From positions 1 through 64,000 of the forward strand of contig VGEO01000008.1 in the NCBI GenBank assembly GCA_016869275.1: a DNA stretch of 64,000 nt, written 5' to 3'. Below the pieces are notes generated by a model, which had not been told where the DNA came from, searched no databases, and saw nothing but the letters and a program-made list of their open reading frames with translations. Below are positions 41,916 through 51,468 of the stretch, one piece after another. The first letter of the stretch is position 1, and the number at the start of each line of letters is the position of its first letter. The DNA is from Alphaproteobacteria bacterium. GTDB taxonomy: Bacteria > Pseudomonadota > Alphaproteobacteria > SHVV01. Made by a program: the position numbers and the translations under genes.

Positions 41916-43550
41916 TTAGTGCTGCACCGGCGGTTTCTTGAGCGCCCTTAAGTCGAAGCAAGTCGGACTATGCAGGAGCTCGGCGAGCGGCACTTTGAGC
42001 TTGGCCTTCTCGACCTTCTGCGTCGCCGTGGTCGGGAGCGCGTCGCGGAACAGCACCCACCCGGGCGCCTTGAAATAGGCCAAGCGCTCGCGGCAGAAAT
42101 CGGCGATCGCCCGCGCCGTCGCCTCGCTGGGGTCGAGGCCCGTTTTCAAGACGACGCACGCCATCACCTCTTCGCCGCGGGTCGCGTCCTGGACCGCGAT
42201 CACCGCCGCTTCCCTGACCGCGGCGTGCTCGACCAGCACGCCCTCGACCTCGAGCGCGGCGATGTTCTCGCCGCTCCGCCGGATCACGTTCTTTTTGCGC
42301 TCGACGAAATGGAGTGCGCCCTCGACCGCGCGCACGACATCACCAGTGTGGAACCAGCCATCGGCCCACGCCGCTGTGGTCGCCGCCGGGTCCTTGAGGT
42401 AACCGGCAAAGAACCCGGCCCGCGGCTCGGGCCCGGCGTTGCGCACGTAGAACTCGCCCGGCGTCCCCGGGGCCGCCTCGCCGCCGTCGTCGCCAACGAT
42501 GCGATAGGCGAGCGTGGGCGCCGGTTTCCCGAAGCAGCGCGTCCCCACCCGGCGCGGCTCGCGGCTAGCGGCAACGCAAGCGCCCGCGCCGGTCTCGGTC
42601 ATCGCCCACGCCTCGATCAGCGGAAATCCGAAGCGCTTTTCGAACGCCGCGTGATGCTTGGGATCGACCCCGGCGCCGAACCCGAAGCGGACGCGATGCG
42701 CGCGGTCGGTCGGTGCCGGCGGGTGGCCGAGCAGGATCGCCGGCATGACGCCGAGATAGTGGATCGCGGTCGCTTGGGTCTTGGCGACATCGGCCCACCA
42801 TGTCGCCGGGTGGAAGCGGTCGATCATAACGAGGCAGTTCCGGGTCTCGACCACCGCCTGGAACGAGAACGCCAACGCGTTCATGTGGAAAAACGGCAGC
42901 GGCGTCAGCACGCGATCGGCGCCGGCGCGAAGCGTGCAAAGCCCGCCCTCGGCCGCGTACCAGCGCCCGGCGGCGAGGAAGTAGTCGTTGCCGAGGATGC
43001 AGCCCTTGGGCTTCGCGGTCGTGCCCGAGGTATAGAGCACCGCGCCTTCGTCGGCCGCCGGCGGCACGCTCGCGCCGGCTTCGGCCTTGTGCGGGAGCGG
43101 CGGCTCGAACGCCTCCCCGGCGATGCCGACCGGAAACTCGAGGTTGGCGGCGACGATCGCGGCGAACACGCTTTCGGCACGCTCCGGCACCGTGACGACG
43201 GCGGCGGCCTCGCTGTGTTCGAGGAGGTACGCAAGTTCCTGCGCCCGGAGCGCCGGGTTGAGCGGCACCACCGACACCTGGAGCGCGTTCAGCGCCAACC
43301 AGTGCAACAGAAACGCCGGCCGGTTCTCGAGCATCAGCGCCACCCGCAGGCCGGGGCCGTAGCCGGCGCGGGCATAGCTGCGCCTGAGCAGCGCGACCGC
43401 GGTGGCGGCGTCACGATAGGTGAGTGTAACCCCGGCCGGCTCGTAGAGCCGGGTCGCCGAGGCCGGCGCAATCACGAACAGGCGGTCCGGCACCTCGGCC
43501 GCTGCCGCGACGAAGGCGTCGAAGACCGATTCGCCTCCTCCCGCTGCCAC
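41916..43550 (-). CDS. AMP-dependent acyl-CoA synthetase (CaiC/FadD-like)
   Basis: 544 residues. P-loop YTSGTTAKPKGC, adenine motif EAWAMTETGAG, FHTGDVVRAVEG, ERKKNVIRRSGENIAALEVE and a C-terminal lysine in TATQKVEKAKL. The pattern resembles crotonobetaine-CoA ligase and related carboxylate-CoA ligases. It lies downstream of the amidase, with a palindromic repeat between. An acid released by the amidase is one possible substrate. Confidence 0.9.
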   Translation of the reverse strand: MAAGGGESVFDAFVAAAAEVPDRLFVIAPASATRLYEPAGVTLTYRDAATAVALLRRSYARAGYGPGLRVALMLENRPAFLLHWLALNALQVSVVPLNPALRAQELAYLLEHSEAAAVVTVPERAESVFAAIVAANLEFPVGIAGEAFEPPLPHKAEAGASVPPAADEGAVLYTSGTTAKPKGCILGNDYFLAAGRWYAAEGGLCTLRAGADRVLTPLPFFHMNALAFSFQAVVETRNCLVMIDRFHPATWWADVAKTQATAIHYLGVMPAILLGHPPAPTDRAHRVRFGFGAGVDPKHHAAFEKRFGFPLIEAWAMTETGAGACVAASREPRRVGTRCFGKPAPTLAYRIVGDDGGEAAPGTPGEFYVRNAGPEPRAGFFAGYLKDPAATTAAWADGWFHTGDVVRAVEGALHFVERKKNVIRRSGENIAALEVEGVLVEHAAVREAAVIAVQDATRGEEVMACVVLKTGLDPSEATARAIADFCRERLAYFKAPGWVLFRDALPTTATQKVEKAKLKVPLAELLHSPTCFDLRALKKPPVQH

Positions 43551-43573
43551 GGCCTAAACAACCCCCTCCCTAC

Positions 43574-43596
43574 CCTCCCCCTCAGCGAGGGGGAGG
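43574..43596. repeat. Intergenic palindromic repeat (copy 2)
   Basis: CCTCCCCCT and AGGGGGAGG form perfect 9-bp arms around cagcg, between the amidase and acyl-CoA synthetase genes. A C-rich flank (ACCCCCTCCCTA) precedes it, as in the other copies. Confidence 0.75.
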
Positions 43597-43609
43597 AGAT
43601 TCCAACGGT

Positions 43610-45127
43610 TCACATCGTCTCCCATGTCACGCTGCGTTCGAAGTGGGCAGCCGCGCGGTAGATGGTCGATTCGTCCCAGTGCCGCCCGACCAGCATCATC
43701 CCGATCGGGAGCCCCTCGGCCATGGCGCATGGCACCGACATCGCCGGATGGCCGGTGACGTCGAAGGGCGCGGTGTTGGTGATCGGGTCGAAGCCCGGCC
43801 CCATCTGCTCGATCCGGGTGGCTTTGGGGCCGGGCAGCGGCGGCGCTGTGATCGGCGCGGTCGGCATCGCCAGGAGATCGACGCGCGAGAGCGCGAGGTC
43901 GTACGCGTGCGTGAGCTTCCGCGCCAGGTTCCGGGCCTTGGCATAGTAGTGATTGCGGTAGTAGCGGTGCATGTACTGGCCGAGCAGGATGCCGAATTTC
44001 AAGCCCTCCGAAAGCTCGTTGGCACGATGCTTCCACGCCGCGTGGGCGTCTAAAAGGCTGGTGACATAGAGCCCCTTCCAATTGGTGCCCATGCCGTTCC
44101 CTTTCATCATGAGCTCGGTCGGGCCCTCGACCGCGATCGGCGTCCACAGCGACATGCCGAAGCGGTGCATCGGTATCGAGATGTCTTCGACCGTCGCGCC
44201 GGCGTCGGCGAAAACGCGGACCGCGTCCCGAACCTTGCGATCGACGTCGGCCTGCGAGTGCGGCCACGCGAACCCTTCGCTGACGACGCCGATCCGCAAA
44301 CCTTCGACCCCGCGCTCGAGCGCGCGCGTGTAGAGGTCGATCTTGGGCGCGTACTGACGCGGGTCGAGCCCGTCGGCGCCGGCGATCACCTCGAGCAGGA
44401 GCGCGTTGTCGGCGACCGTCGCCGTCATCGGGCCGGTGTGATCGAGCGTGAGCTCGATCGGGAAAATACCGGTATAGGGCACGAGCCCGTGGGTCGGTTT
44501 CATCCCGTAGACGCCGCAGAAGGCCGCCGGCACGCGGATCGAGCCGCCCTGATCGCCGCCGATCGCCATCGGCACCTGGCCGGCGGCGACGACCGCGGCC
44601 GAGCCCGAGGACGAACCACCGGCCGAGTAACCCATCCTGCGCGGATTGTGGGTGGCGCCGGTCGCGTTGGTGTGGCTACCGCCCGAGAAGCAGAAATATT
44701 CGCAGTGGACCTTGCCGGCGATCTCGCCGCCGGCATCGAGGATGCGGGTGACGACGGTGGCATCGACGTCCGGCACGTAGCCTTCGAGGGTGCCGGCGCC
44801 GTTCATGAGCGGGACGCCGGCCAGACACACATTGTCCTTGAGCGCGACCCGTTTGCCGGCGAGCTTGCCGCTCGGCGCGCCCTTGATCGAGGTTTTCACG
44901 TACCAGGCGTGCAGCGGGTCCTCGGCCGCGTCGGGACGGCGCCCGGGCGTGCGCGGATAGCGGACCTCGGGCAGGTTGTCGGGCGCGGCATCGAGCGGGC
45001 CGTAGAGGTCGCGCACCGCCTGGCCGATGAAGCCCGCGAACTCGGCGCGGTCGGCATCCGACAGGCTCAGGCCCAAATCGGCGGCGATGACCTTCATTTG
45101 CTCGGGCGTCGGCGCCTTGACGACCAT
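43610..45127 (-). CDS. Amidase (amidase-signature family)
   Basis: 505 residues. Ser-cisSer-Lys triad: K97 in VALKDN, S172 in AGGSSSGSAA and S196 in GGDQGGSIRVP. It hydrolyses carboxamides. The N-terminal extension of about 80 residues is common in fungal and proteobacterial members. First gene of the minus-strand group amidase, CoA synthetase, oxidoreductase; GGGAGG lies just upstream of the start. Confidence 0.92.
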   Translation of the reverse strand: MVVKAPTPEQMKVIAADLGLSLSDADRAEFAGFIGQAVRDLYGPLDAAPDNLPEVRYPRTPGRRPDAAEDPLHAWYVKTSIKGAPSGKLAGKRVALKDNVCLAGVPLMNGAGTLEGYVPDVDATVVTRILDAGGEIAGKVHCEYFCFSGGSHTNATGATHNPRRMGYSAGGSSSGSAAVVAAGQVPMAIGGDQGGSIRVPAAFCGVYGMKPTHGLVPYTGIFPIELTLDHTGPMTATVADNALLLEVIAGADGLDPRQYAPKIDLYTRALERGVEGLRIGVVSEGFAWPHSQADVDRKVRDAVRVFADAGATVEDISIPMHRFGMSLWTPIAVEGPTELMMKGNGMGTNWKGLYVTSLLDAHAAWKHRANELSEGLKFGILLGQYMHRYYRNHYYAKARNLARKLTHAYDLALSRVDLLAMPTAPITAPPLPGPKATRIEQMGPGFDPITNTAPFDVTGHPAMSVPCAMAEGLPIGMMLVGRHWDESTIYRAAAHFERSVTWETM

Positions 45128-45239
45128 CGCGTTCCTCCCTGACGTTATTCGCTGAGTGTCGTTTCGACCATCAGGTCGGCGAACATCTCGCGTAAAGCTT
45201 CGACGACGAGCGCGCTGTCGGTGTCAGTGGGGCGCGGCG

Positions 45240-45461
45240 TCAGTGCGACGCGGCGGGTTCGGACAGCGCGCGCTCGAGTTCCTCGACCGACACAAGTCTG
45301 AGAATGGGAACCGTTCGCCGAAGGCGGTCGATTTCCGCTGGAAGGCGATATTCGGCAACACCGTGACGCCGCAGGACACGGTTAGCGGCGGTCCGAAACC
45401 GCCGCTCGAACGCGCTGCCGGGCGAAGATCGTGAACGCTGAGCCGCCGTGGGTGTCGACAT
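45240..45461 (-). CDS. Small hypothetical protein, possibly part of a frameshifted gene
   Basis: 73 residues from the ATG at 45461, with no ribosome site. The C-terminal half is plausible protein (GVAEYRLPAEIDRLRRTVPI, VSVEELERALSEP). Just after its stop, another frame continues with good codon use to 45145, which suggests one damaged gene. No family recognised. Confidence 0.25.
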   Translation of the reverse strand: MSTPTAAQRSRSSPGSAFERRFRTAANRVLRRHGVAEYRLPAEIDRLRRTVPILRLVSVEELERALSEPAASH

Positions 45462-45709
45462 GACCGAAGCATAACGCGGCGTCCGACGCCGTGCCAACCC
45501 GCTGCTCGACGGCCAACCGATCTACGCGCGTAATCGGCGCGCGGGGCTGGTCCACGGCTCGAACTTCGGCGAGGGCTGGTTTTCTTGAACCCAATGCCGG
45601 AGAGCTGTGGCGCGGGACGTTCGGCGCGCGCGCTCACGCGCGCGCGGCCGCCGCGCCCCGCCGCGCGTTTCGTTCTCGCCAAAGAATTGTGAAGGCGGCC
45701 GCGAGCCGG

Positions 45710-45739
45710 TTGGCCGCTCGGGGCGGGCTCTTGTATAAG
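45710..45739 (+). promoter_or_regulatory. Candidate promoter of the hydantoinase operon
   Basis: TTGGCC (45710-45715), 18 bp, TATAAG (45734-45739), 70 bp before the hydantoinase A start. Confidence 0.4.
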
Positions 45740-45809
45740 TTCGGGCTTCGACTTCCCCTGCTCCCGTCAGCGGTCCGAGGGAGCACCCACGGCTTTGTAG
45801 GTTGCCGGC

Positions 45810-47921
45810 ATGGCGTTCAAGATCGGCATCGACGTCGGCGGCACCTTCACCGACTTCCTCGTCACCGACGAGCAGGGCGCGCCGCGCGTCTTCAAGACGC
45901 TGTCGACGCCCAAGGACCCGGCGATCGGCTTGATCGACGGGCTCGAGGAAGCGGCCGCCAGCTATGGCCTCGCGCCCAAGGACTTCGCCGGCGCGATCGA
46001 AACCATCGTCCACGGCACCACCGTCACCACCAACGCCACCCTCACCTTCTCGGGCGCCAAGACGGGCCTCATCACCACCGCGGGTCTCCGCGACGCGGTC
46101 GAAATGCGGCGCGGCATCCGCGAGGAGCAGTACAACAATCGCTACACCAACGTGCCGCCGCTGGCGCCGCGCTATTTGCGGGTCGGGGTCGGCGGCCGCC
46201 TCGATCGCCGGGGCCGCGAGCACGAACCGCTCGCGCTCGACGAGATCGACCAGGCGCTCGCGCTGTTCGAGCGCGAACGGGTCGAGGCGATCGCGATCTG
46301 CTTCATGAACGCGTTCGCCGATCCGGCGCACGAGCAGGCGGCGGCGGCGCGCGTCCGCCGCGCGCTCCCCGACGTTTACCTCACGGTCTCGACCGATCTC
46401 CTGCCCTCGATCCGCTTCTACGACCGGGTTTCGACCACCGTCCTCAATTCCTACGTCGGACCCAAGCTCCGCGCTTATCTCACGAGCCTGGTCGAGCGAC
46501 TGAAGGCGTTCGGGTTCGCCGGCAATCTCCTCATCATGCAATCGAACGGCGGCGTGATCGCGCCCGAACTCGCGATCGCGCAAGCCGCGGCAACGCTGCT
46601 CTCCGGCCCTGCCGCCGGCCCGGGCATCGGCTTGGGCTACGCCCGGGCGCACAAGCGTGAGGACTGCATCACCGTCGACATGGGCGGCACCTCGTTCGAC
46701 GCCGCGCTCGTCCAGAACGGCGCGCCGCATACCATCGCCGAGGGCGCGATCAACCGCTACCGGATCGCGCTCCCGATGCTCGACATCAACACGATCGGCG
46801 CCGGCGGCGGCTCGATCGGCTGGATCGACGAAGGCGGGCTCTTGCGCATGGGGCCGCAGTCGGCCGGCGCCGACCCGGGTCCGGCCTGCTACGGCCGCGG
46901 CGGCACGCTCCCCGCCTGCACCGATGCCGACCTGGTCTTGGGCTACTTGGACCCCGACTATTTCGCCGGCGGCAAGTTGAAGCTCGACCGCGCCGCGGCC
47001 GAAGCCGCGATCCGCACCGCGCTCGCCGCCAAGCTCGGCTTTTCGGTCGAGGACGCGGCGGCCGGCATGTACCGGGTCATCAACAACAACATGGCCCAGG
47101 GCGTGCGCGAGATCACGATCAAGCGCGGCTTCGATCCGCGCGAGTTTCCGATGATCGTGGCCGGCGGCGCCGGGCCGCTTCACGCCTGCGAGATCGCGCG
47201 CGAGCTCGAGATGCCGCTCCTGATCGTGCCCAAGGAATCCTCGATCTTCTGCGCCGCCGGCATGCTGGTATCGGATCTGAAGCACGACTTTGTCCGCACC
47301 CGGGTCGCGCGGCTGGATCGCTTCGACCTCGACGCGTTTCGTGTCGTCGAGGGGCTCTACAAGGAAATGATCGCGCAGGGCGAAGCGCTGCTCGCGGCCG
47401 AGAAAATCACGCCCGAGCTGCGAACCTACCGTGGCTTCGCCGACTGTCGGTACCTCAAGCAGTACCACGAAGTCTCGGTCGAGTTTTCGTTGATGGGTAT
47501 GGCCGTGATGGGCGGAACCTTCGCCGAGACGCTGGCCCGCCTGTTCCACGAGGCGCACAACCGCATGTACGGCTATTCGCTCGAAGCGCAGAAAACCCCG
47601 ATCGAAGTCATCAACTGGCGCCTCCAGGCGGTTGGACGGACGAACAAGCCGGCGTTCCGCGAGGAGCCTCGCGGCAAGGCCGATCCGGCCGCCGCCCGGA
47701 AAGGCGCGCGGCGCATGTACGTGCCCGAAGAGGGAAAGTTCGCGACCGTCCCGGTCTATGACGGCCACCGGACCCGGCACGGCCACCGCATCCCGGGCCC
47801 GGCCCTGATCGAGCAGGTCAACACCGCGATCCTGGTGACGGCCTCCTACGACTGCGTCTGTGATAAATTCGGATCGTTCGCCCTTTATCGCAAGGGCCGC
47901 GAGGATTTGGTGAACGCATGA
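45810..47921 (+). CDS. hyuA: Hydantoinase/5-oxoprolinase family subunit A (HyuA)
   Basis: 703 residues. Actin-like ATPase fold: IGIDVGGTFTDFLV at the start, IETIVHGTTVTTNATL, SNGGVIAPELA, LSGPAAGPGIG, DMGGTSFDAALV, GAGGGSIGWID and GPACYGRGG. These enzymes open hydantoin, oxoproline or related lactam rings (or carboxylate acetone/acetophenone) with ATP. The B subunit overlaps by 4 bp (ATGA). Since an amidase is divergent and mutase genes follow, a lactam or cyclic-imide route to acyl-CoA is possible. Confidence 0.93.
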   Translation: MAFKIGIDVGGTFTDFLVTDEQGAPRVFKTLSTPKDPAIGLIDGLEEAAASYGLAPKDFAGAIETIVHGTTVTTNATLTFSGAKTGLITTAGLRDAVEMRRGIREEQYNNRYTNVPPLAPRYLRVGVGGRLDRRGREHEPLALDEIDQALALFERERVEAIAICFMNAFADPAHEQAAAARVRRALPDVYLTVSTDLLPSIRFYDRVSTTVLNSYVGPKLRAYLTSLVERLKAFGFAGNLLIMQSNGGVIAPELAIAQAAATLLSGPAAGPGIGLGYARAHKREDCITVDMGGTSFDAALVQNGAPHTIAEGAINRYRIALPMLDINTIGAGGGSIGWIDEGGLLRMGPQSAGADPGPACYGRGGTLPACTDADLVLGYLDPDYFAGGKLKLDRAAAEAAIRTALAAKLGFSVEDAAAGMYRVINNNMAQGVREITIKRGFDPREFPMIVAGGAGPLHACEIARELEMPLLIVPKESSIFCAAGMLVSDLKHDFVRTRVARLDRFDLDAFRVVEGLYKEMIAQGEALLAAEKITPELRTYRGFADCRYLKQYHEVSVEFSLMGMAVMGGTFAETLARLFHEAHNRMYGYSLEAQKTPIEVINWRLQAVGRTNKPAFREEPRGKADPAAARKGARRMYVPEEGKFATVPVYDGHRTRHGHRIPGPALIEQVNTAILVTASYDCVCDKFGSFALYRKGREDLVNA

Positions 47922-49660
47922 CCGAGGACCGCATCAACATCGACCCGATCCTGCTCTCGGTGTTCGCGCGCGCGTTCCGCTCGATCACCGACGAGATGTC
48001 GATTTCGCTCACCAAGACCGCACGCTCGCCAATCCTGTGCGAGGCCAAGGACTTCGTGACCGGGCTCTACGATGCCGACGGCCGCATGCTCGAGCAGACC
48101 GAAAACCTCCCCATCCTCGCCTTCTCGCTGGCGCCGGTCTGCAAGTACATCCGCCGCTACTTCGGCGATGAGCTCTACGAGGGCGACGTCATCTTCCACA
48201 ACGATGTGTTCTCGATGGGGAACCAGAACAACGACGTCGCCGTCTACAAGCCGATCTTCTTCGAGGGCGAACTGGTGGCGTGGGCGGCGTGCAAAGGGCA
48301 CCAGGCCGACATCGGCGGCGCCGTCGCCGGCGGCTACAACCCGAACGCCACCGAGGTCTGGCAGGAAGCGCTCCGCATTCCGCCGGTCAAGGTCTACGAG
48401 AAGGGCAAGCTCCGGAAAGACGTGTGGGAACTCATTTTCGCCAACATCCGCTTCCCGATCGTCGAAGAGGACATGCGGGCCGAGATGGGCGCCTGCGTCG
48501 TCGGCGAGCGGCGGCTCTTGGCGCTGCTCGCGAAGTACGGCCGCGCCATCTTCGAGGCGCACAAGGAAGCGCTCTACGACTCGACCCAGAAGATGATGGA
48601 AGCCGAGATCGCCAAGATCCCGAACGGCGTCTACCGGGGCGAGGGCTACGTCTACTACGACGGCAAGAACGAGGGCTCGAAGTACACGATCCGGGTCGCG
48701 ATCACGGTCGAAGATCGCCGCATCCGCTTCGACTACACCGGCACCGATCCCCGCACCAACGGCTTCGTCAACGGCACCTACACCTCGAGCGCGTCGGCGA
48801 CGGTCCTCACCTTCCTGCAGATGATCAATCCGGCGATCCCGCACAACGAGGGCATGACGCGGCCGATCGAGATCGTGATCCCCGAAGGCACCATCCTCAA
48901 CGCCGGCTACCCGAAGGCGACGACGTTCGGGAACCATCTCTGCCCGCCCAACGCCGATGCGATCCAGCGGGCGCTGGCGCCGGTGATCCCCGAGCGCGTG
49001 ACGGCGGGGTGGAACAATCTCCTCACCTCGCTCTCGACCGGGGTCGACGCCGAGAAGAACGACAAGTTCGTCGACATCTTGTTCATGGGCATGAAGGGCG
49101 GGTCGGGCGCGCTCAAAGGTACCGACGGGTACGACCACATCGGCATGATCGATGCCTCGGGCGGCGTCCTCGACCAGGACTACGAGATGTTCGAGCAGCA
49201 GACGCCGCACACGCTCCTCCACCACGAGCTCCTCTGCGACTCGGCCGGCGCCGGCGAGTGGCGGGGCGGCCTCGGCACCGAGATGGCCTATCGGGTCGGT
49301 TCCGAAGAGACGCAGATCGTGACGTTCGGCGACGGCGACTTCGAGCCGCCGTTCGGCCTCTTCGGCGGCAAGGACGCGAACTTGAACCTGATCGAGCTCC
49401 GCTACCCCGACGGCCGCACCTTGAAGCCGCGCAACAAGGACCTCCTGACCCAAGTGCCCAAGGGGACGGTCTACTACCAGATCGCCTCGGGCGGCGGCGG
49501 CTGGGGCGAGCCCAAGCGGCGCGCGCCCGAGAAGGTCGCGGCGGAAGTAAAAAACGGCGTCGTCTCGGTCGAGGCGGCGCGCGCGGTCTATGGCGTCGCG
49601 GTCGACCCGGAGACGTTCGCGGTCGATCGGGCGGCGACGGCGAAGCTGCGTTCGGCATGA
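47918..49660 (+). CDS. hyuB: Hydantoinase B/oxoprolinase family subunit B (HyuB)
   Basis: 580 residues. It starts INIDPILLSVFARAFRSITD and carries the HyuB landmarks FHNDVFSMGNQNNDVAVYKP, GHQADIGGAVAGGYNPNATE, RADEMGACVVGERR-like EMGACVVGERR, and CDSAGAGEWRGGLG with the C-terminal SGGGGWGEP. It forms the catalytic complex with HyuA and is translationally coupled to it. Confidence 0.93.
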   Translation: MTEDRINIDPILLSVFARAFRSITDEMSISLTKTARSPILCEAKDFVTGLYDADGRMLEQTENLPILAFSLAPVCKYIRRYFGDELYEGDVIFHNDVFSMGNQNNDVAVYKPIFFEGELVAWAACKGHQADIGGAVAGGYNPNATEVWQEALRIPPVKVYEKGKLRKDVWELIFANIRFPIVEEDMRAEMGACVVGERRLLALLAKYGRAIFEAHKEALYDSTQKMMEAEIAKIPNGVYRGEGYVYYDGKNEGSKYTIRVAITVEDRRIRFDYTGTDPRTNGFVNGTYTSSASATVLTFLQMINPAIPHNEGMTRPIEIVIPEGTILNAGYPKATTFGNHLCPPNADAIQRALAPVIPERVTAGWNNLLTSLSTGVDAEKNDKFVDILFMGMKGGSGALKGTDGYDHIGMIDASGGVLDQDYEMFEQQTPHTLLHHELLCDSAGAGEWRGGLGTEMAYRVGSEETQIVTFGDGDFEPPFGLFGGKDANLNLIELRYPDGRTLKPRNKDLLTQVPKGTVYYQIASGGGGWGEPKRRAPEKVAAEVKNGVVSVEAARAVYGVAVDPETFAVDRAATAKLRSA

Positions 49661-49670
49661 TGCACGTTCG

Positions 49671-49767
49671 CCCCCTCCCTTCCCTCCCCCTTTATCGAAG
49701 GGGGAAGATACTGTCGGACACCCCCCCCTCCCCCTGCGGAGCAGGGGGAAGGTAGGGAGGGGTCGGG
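49671..49767. repeat. Two intergenic palindromic repeats (copies 3 and 4)
   Basis: The first element is CCCCCTT-tatcg-AAGGGGG. The second is CCCCCTGC-gga-GCAGGGGG with flanking CCCTC and GGTAGGGAGGGG. They sit tail to tail between hyuB and the acyl-CoA dehydrogenase gene and could cap or weaken transcripts. Confidence 0.8.
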
Positions 49768-49775
49768 GTCGACCG

Positions 49776-50924
49776 ATGGACTTCTCCCTCACCGACGACG
49801 AGCGCGCGATCCAGGAGACGTTCGCGCGCTTCGCCGACGCCGAGATCGCGCCCAAGGCGGCCCAGATCGACGAGGCGCACGAATTCCCGACCGCGCTTTT
49901 CAAGAAAGTGGGCGAGCTCGGGTTTTTCCGCATGCGCTACCCCGAGAGCGTTGGCGGCTTAGGGCTGGGATTCGTTCCCTACTGCCTCGCAGTCGAGGAA
50001 CTCGCGCGCGGCTCGATGGCGGTCGCGGCCGCGTGCGCGATGCAGTCCTTGATGGCGACCCATTTCCTCCACGAACTCGGCAACGCCGACATCAAGGAGC
50101 GCCTGTTCAAGCCCGCGCTCGATGGCGACAAGATCGGCGCTATCTGCATGACCGAGCCCAACGCCGGCTCCGACCTCCACGGTATGCGGACCCGCGCCAA
50201 GGCGGTCGCTGGCGGCTGGTCTCTGACCGGCCAGAAGATGTGGGTAACGTCGGCGCCGCTTGCCGACTTCTTCACCGTCTTCGCCAAAGCTGCGGCCCTC
50301 GGCGAGAACGAGGAGAAGATCACGATCTTCCTGGTCGAGAAGGGCTCACAAGGTCTCCACGTCGGGCGCGCGATCGAGAAGATGGGCGTCAAGCCCCTGA
50401 TCACCTCCGAGCTTGCGTTCGACGAGTGCTTCGTGCCCGAGAGCCAGCGCTTGAGCGTGGTAGGCGAGGGCGAGAAGCACTTGCGGAAGATCTTGGCCCA
50501 GATCCGGATCATGACCGGGGCGCTGGGTTTGGGCATCGCCCGCGCCGCGCTCGACGCGGCCGTCCAATATTCGAACGAGCGCAAGCAGTTCGGAAAGCCG
50601 ATCGGGAGCTTCCAGGCGATCCAGATGCGCTTGGCCGACATGGGAACCGAGCTCGAGGCGGCGCGGCATCTGGTCCGCTACGCCGCCTGGCTGGTCGACC
50701 GAGGGCAGCCGCACCACAAGGAGGCGGCGATGGCCAAGCTGTTCGCGACTGAAACGGCGGCCGCCATCTGCGAGCACACCTCGCGCATCTTCGCCTCCTA
50801 CGGCTTCGCCATGGAGTATCCGGCGCAGCGCTTCCTGCGCGACGTCCGCTTTCTCCTGATCGGCGGCGGCACCAGCGAGATCCTGAAGCTCATCATCGCC
50901 AAGGAAGTGGCGGGGCGGGGATGA
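49776..50924 (+). CDS. Acyl-CoA dehydrogenase
   Basis: 382 residues from the ATG at 49776. The N-terminal helical domain starts MDFSLTDDERAIQETFARFA; FAD/substrate motifs are ICMTEPNAGSDLHGM and KMWVTSAPLADFF; the C-terminal part has RKQFGKPIGSFQAIQ. The catalytic glutamate is probably that of SYGFAMEYPAQRFLRD, the position used by short/medium/branched-chain enzymes. It introduces an alpha,beta double bond. It lies directly upstream of the B12 mutase genes. Confidence 0.92.
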   Translation: MDFSLTDDERAIQETFARFADAEIAPKAAQIDEAHEFPTALFKKVGELGFFRMRYPESVGGLGLGFVPYCLAVEELARGSMAVAAACAMQSLMATHFLHELGNADIKERLFKPALDGDKIGAICMTEPNAGSDLHGMRTRAKAVAGGWSLTGQKMWVTSAPLADFFTVFAKAAALGENEEKITIFLVEKGSQGLHVGRAIEKMGVKPLITSELAFDECFVPESQRLSVVGEGEKHLRKILAQIRIMTGALGLGIARAALDAAVQYSNERKQFGKPIGSFQAIQMRLADMGTELEAARHLVRYAAWLVDRGQPHHKEAAMAKLFATETAAAICEHTSRIFASYGFAMEYPAQRFLRDVRFLLIGGGTSEILKLIIAKEVAGRG

Positions 50925-50945
50925 GCGTTCTTCGCTGCTCCCCGG

Positions 50946-51041
50946 CCCCCCTCCCTACCCTCCCCCTGCGGCGCAGGGGGAGGAAGCTCCCCTTTACCGA
51001 CTCCCTCCCCCTCGGAGAGGGGGAAGGATTGGGGTGGGGGT
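50946..51041. repeat. Two intergenic palindromic repeats (copies 5 and 6)
   Basis: CCCCCTGC-ggc-GCAGGGGG is the same palindrome as copy 4 with one changed loop base. It is followed by CCCCCTC-gga-GAGGGGG. The pair fills the gap between the acyl-CoA dehydrogenase and the B12-binding subunit. Confidence 0.8.
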
Positions 51042-51048
51042 GGGCGCG

Positions 51049-51468
51049 ATGACCGACGTCACCCCGCGCAAGATCAAGGTGCTGCTGGCCAAGCCGGGGC
51101 TCGACGGCCACGACGTCGGCGCCAAAGTGGTGGTGCGCGCGCTCCTCGACGCCGGCTTCGAGGTCGTCTACACGGGCCTCCGCAAGACCCCGGAAGAGAT
51201 CGCCGAGCGCGCCAAGGAGGAGAACGCCGACGTGATCGGCATGTCGATCCTCTCGGGCTCGCACATCCCGTTCGCCCAGCGTTTCCGAAAACTGTGGGAC
51301 GAGTACAATCTCGGCACCAAGCTTTGGCTGATCGGCGGCAATGTGCCCAAAAAGGACCACGGCACCCTGAAGGACATCGGCGTCGACGCCGTATTCGCGA
51401 CCGGATCCAAACTCGACGACATCATCACGTATATCAAGGAGCAGACAGCGCGATGGCCCCGAAACTAG
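51049..51468 (+). CDS. B12-binding subunit of acyl-CoA mutase (methylmalonyl-CoA mutase C-terminal domain)
   Basis: 139 residues. Base-off/His-on motif D19-G-H21-x2-G24 (GLDGHDVGAKVV), then SILSGSHIPFAQR and IGGNVPKKD, which line the dimethylbenzimidazole tail pocket. As a free subunit it pairs with the large subunit whose ATG begins 16 bp before this gene's stop. Split mutases of this type include archaeal methylmalonyl-CoA mutase and 2-hydroxyisobutyryl-CoA mutase. Confidence 0.92.
   Translation: MTDVTPRKIKVLLAKPGLDGHDVGAKVVVRALLDAGFEVVYTGLRKTPEEIAERAKEENADVIGMSILSGSHIPFAQRFRKLWDEYNLGTKLWLIGGNVPKKDHGTLKDIGVDAVFATGSKLDDIITYIKEQTARWPRN

Larger units (their letters stand above)
45128..45809. 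other. 682-bp divergent intergenic region with possible gene remnants
   Basis: Apart from the small open frame at 45240-45461, I see no intact gene. Two codon-biased fragments stand out. On the minus strand, LVVEALREMFADLMVETTLSE ends at 45145 with no start in its own frame. On the plus strand, NPLLDGQPIYARNRRAGLVH ends in a stop near 45586. They may be tails of decayed genes. A GC-rich alternating purine-pyrimidine stretch (GCGCGCGCTCACGCGCGCG) lies near 45630. Confidence 0.4.

Noticed and set aside
45620..45665. CRISPR or structured repeat in the GCGCGC-rich stretch
   Set aside because: It is a simple alternating GC-rich run with no repeat-spacer periodicity.
45522..47786. Minus-strand open frame of 754 codons
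   Set aside because: Antisense to hydantoinase A. Its composition reflects GC3 bias of the sense gene and no motif is present.
47885..49933. Minus-strand open frame of 682 codons
   Set aside because: Antisense to hydantoinase B, same mirror-frame composition, no domain and no ribosome site.
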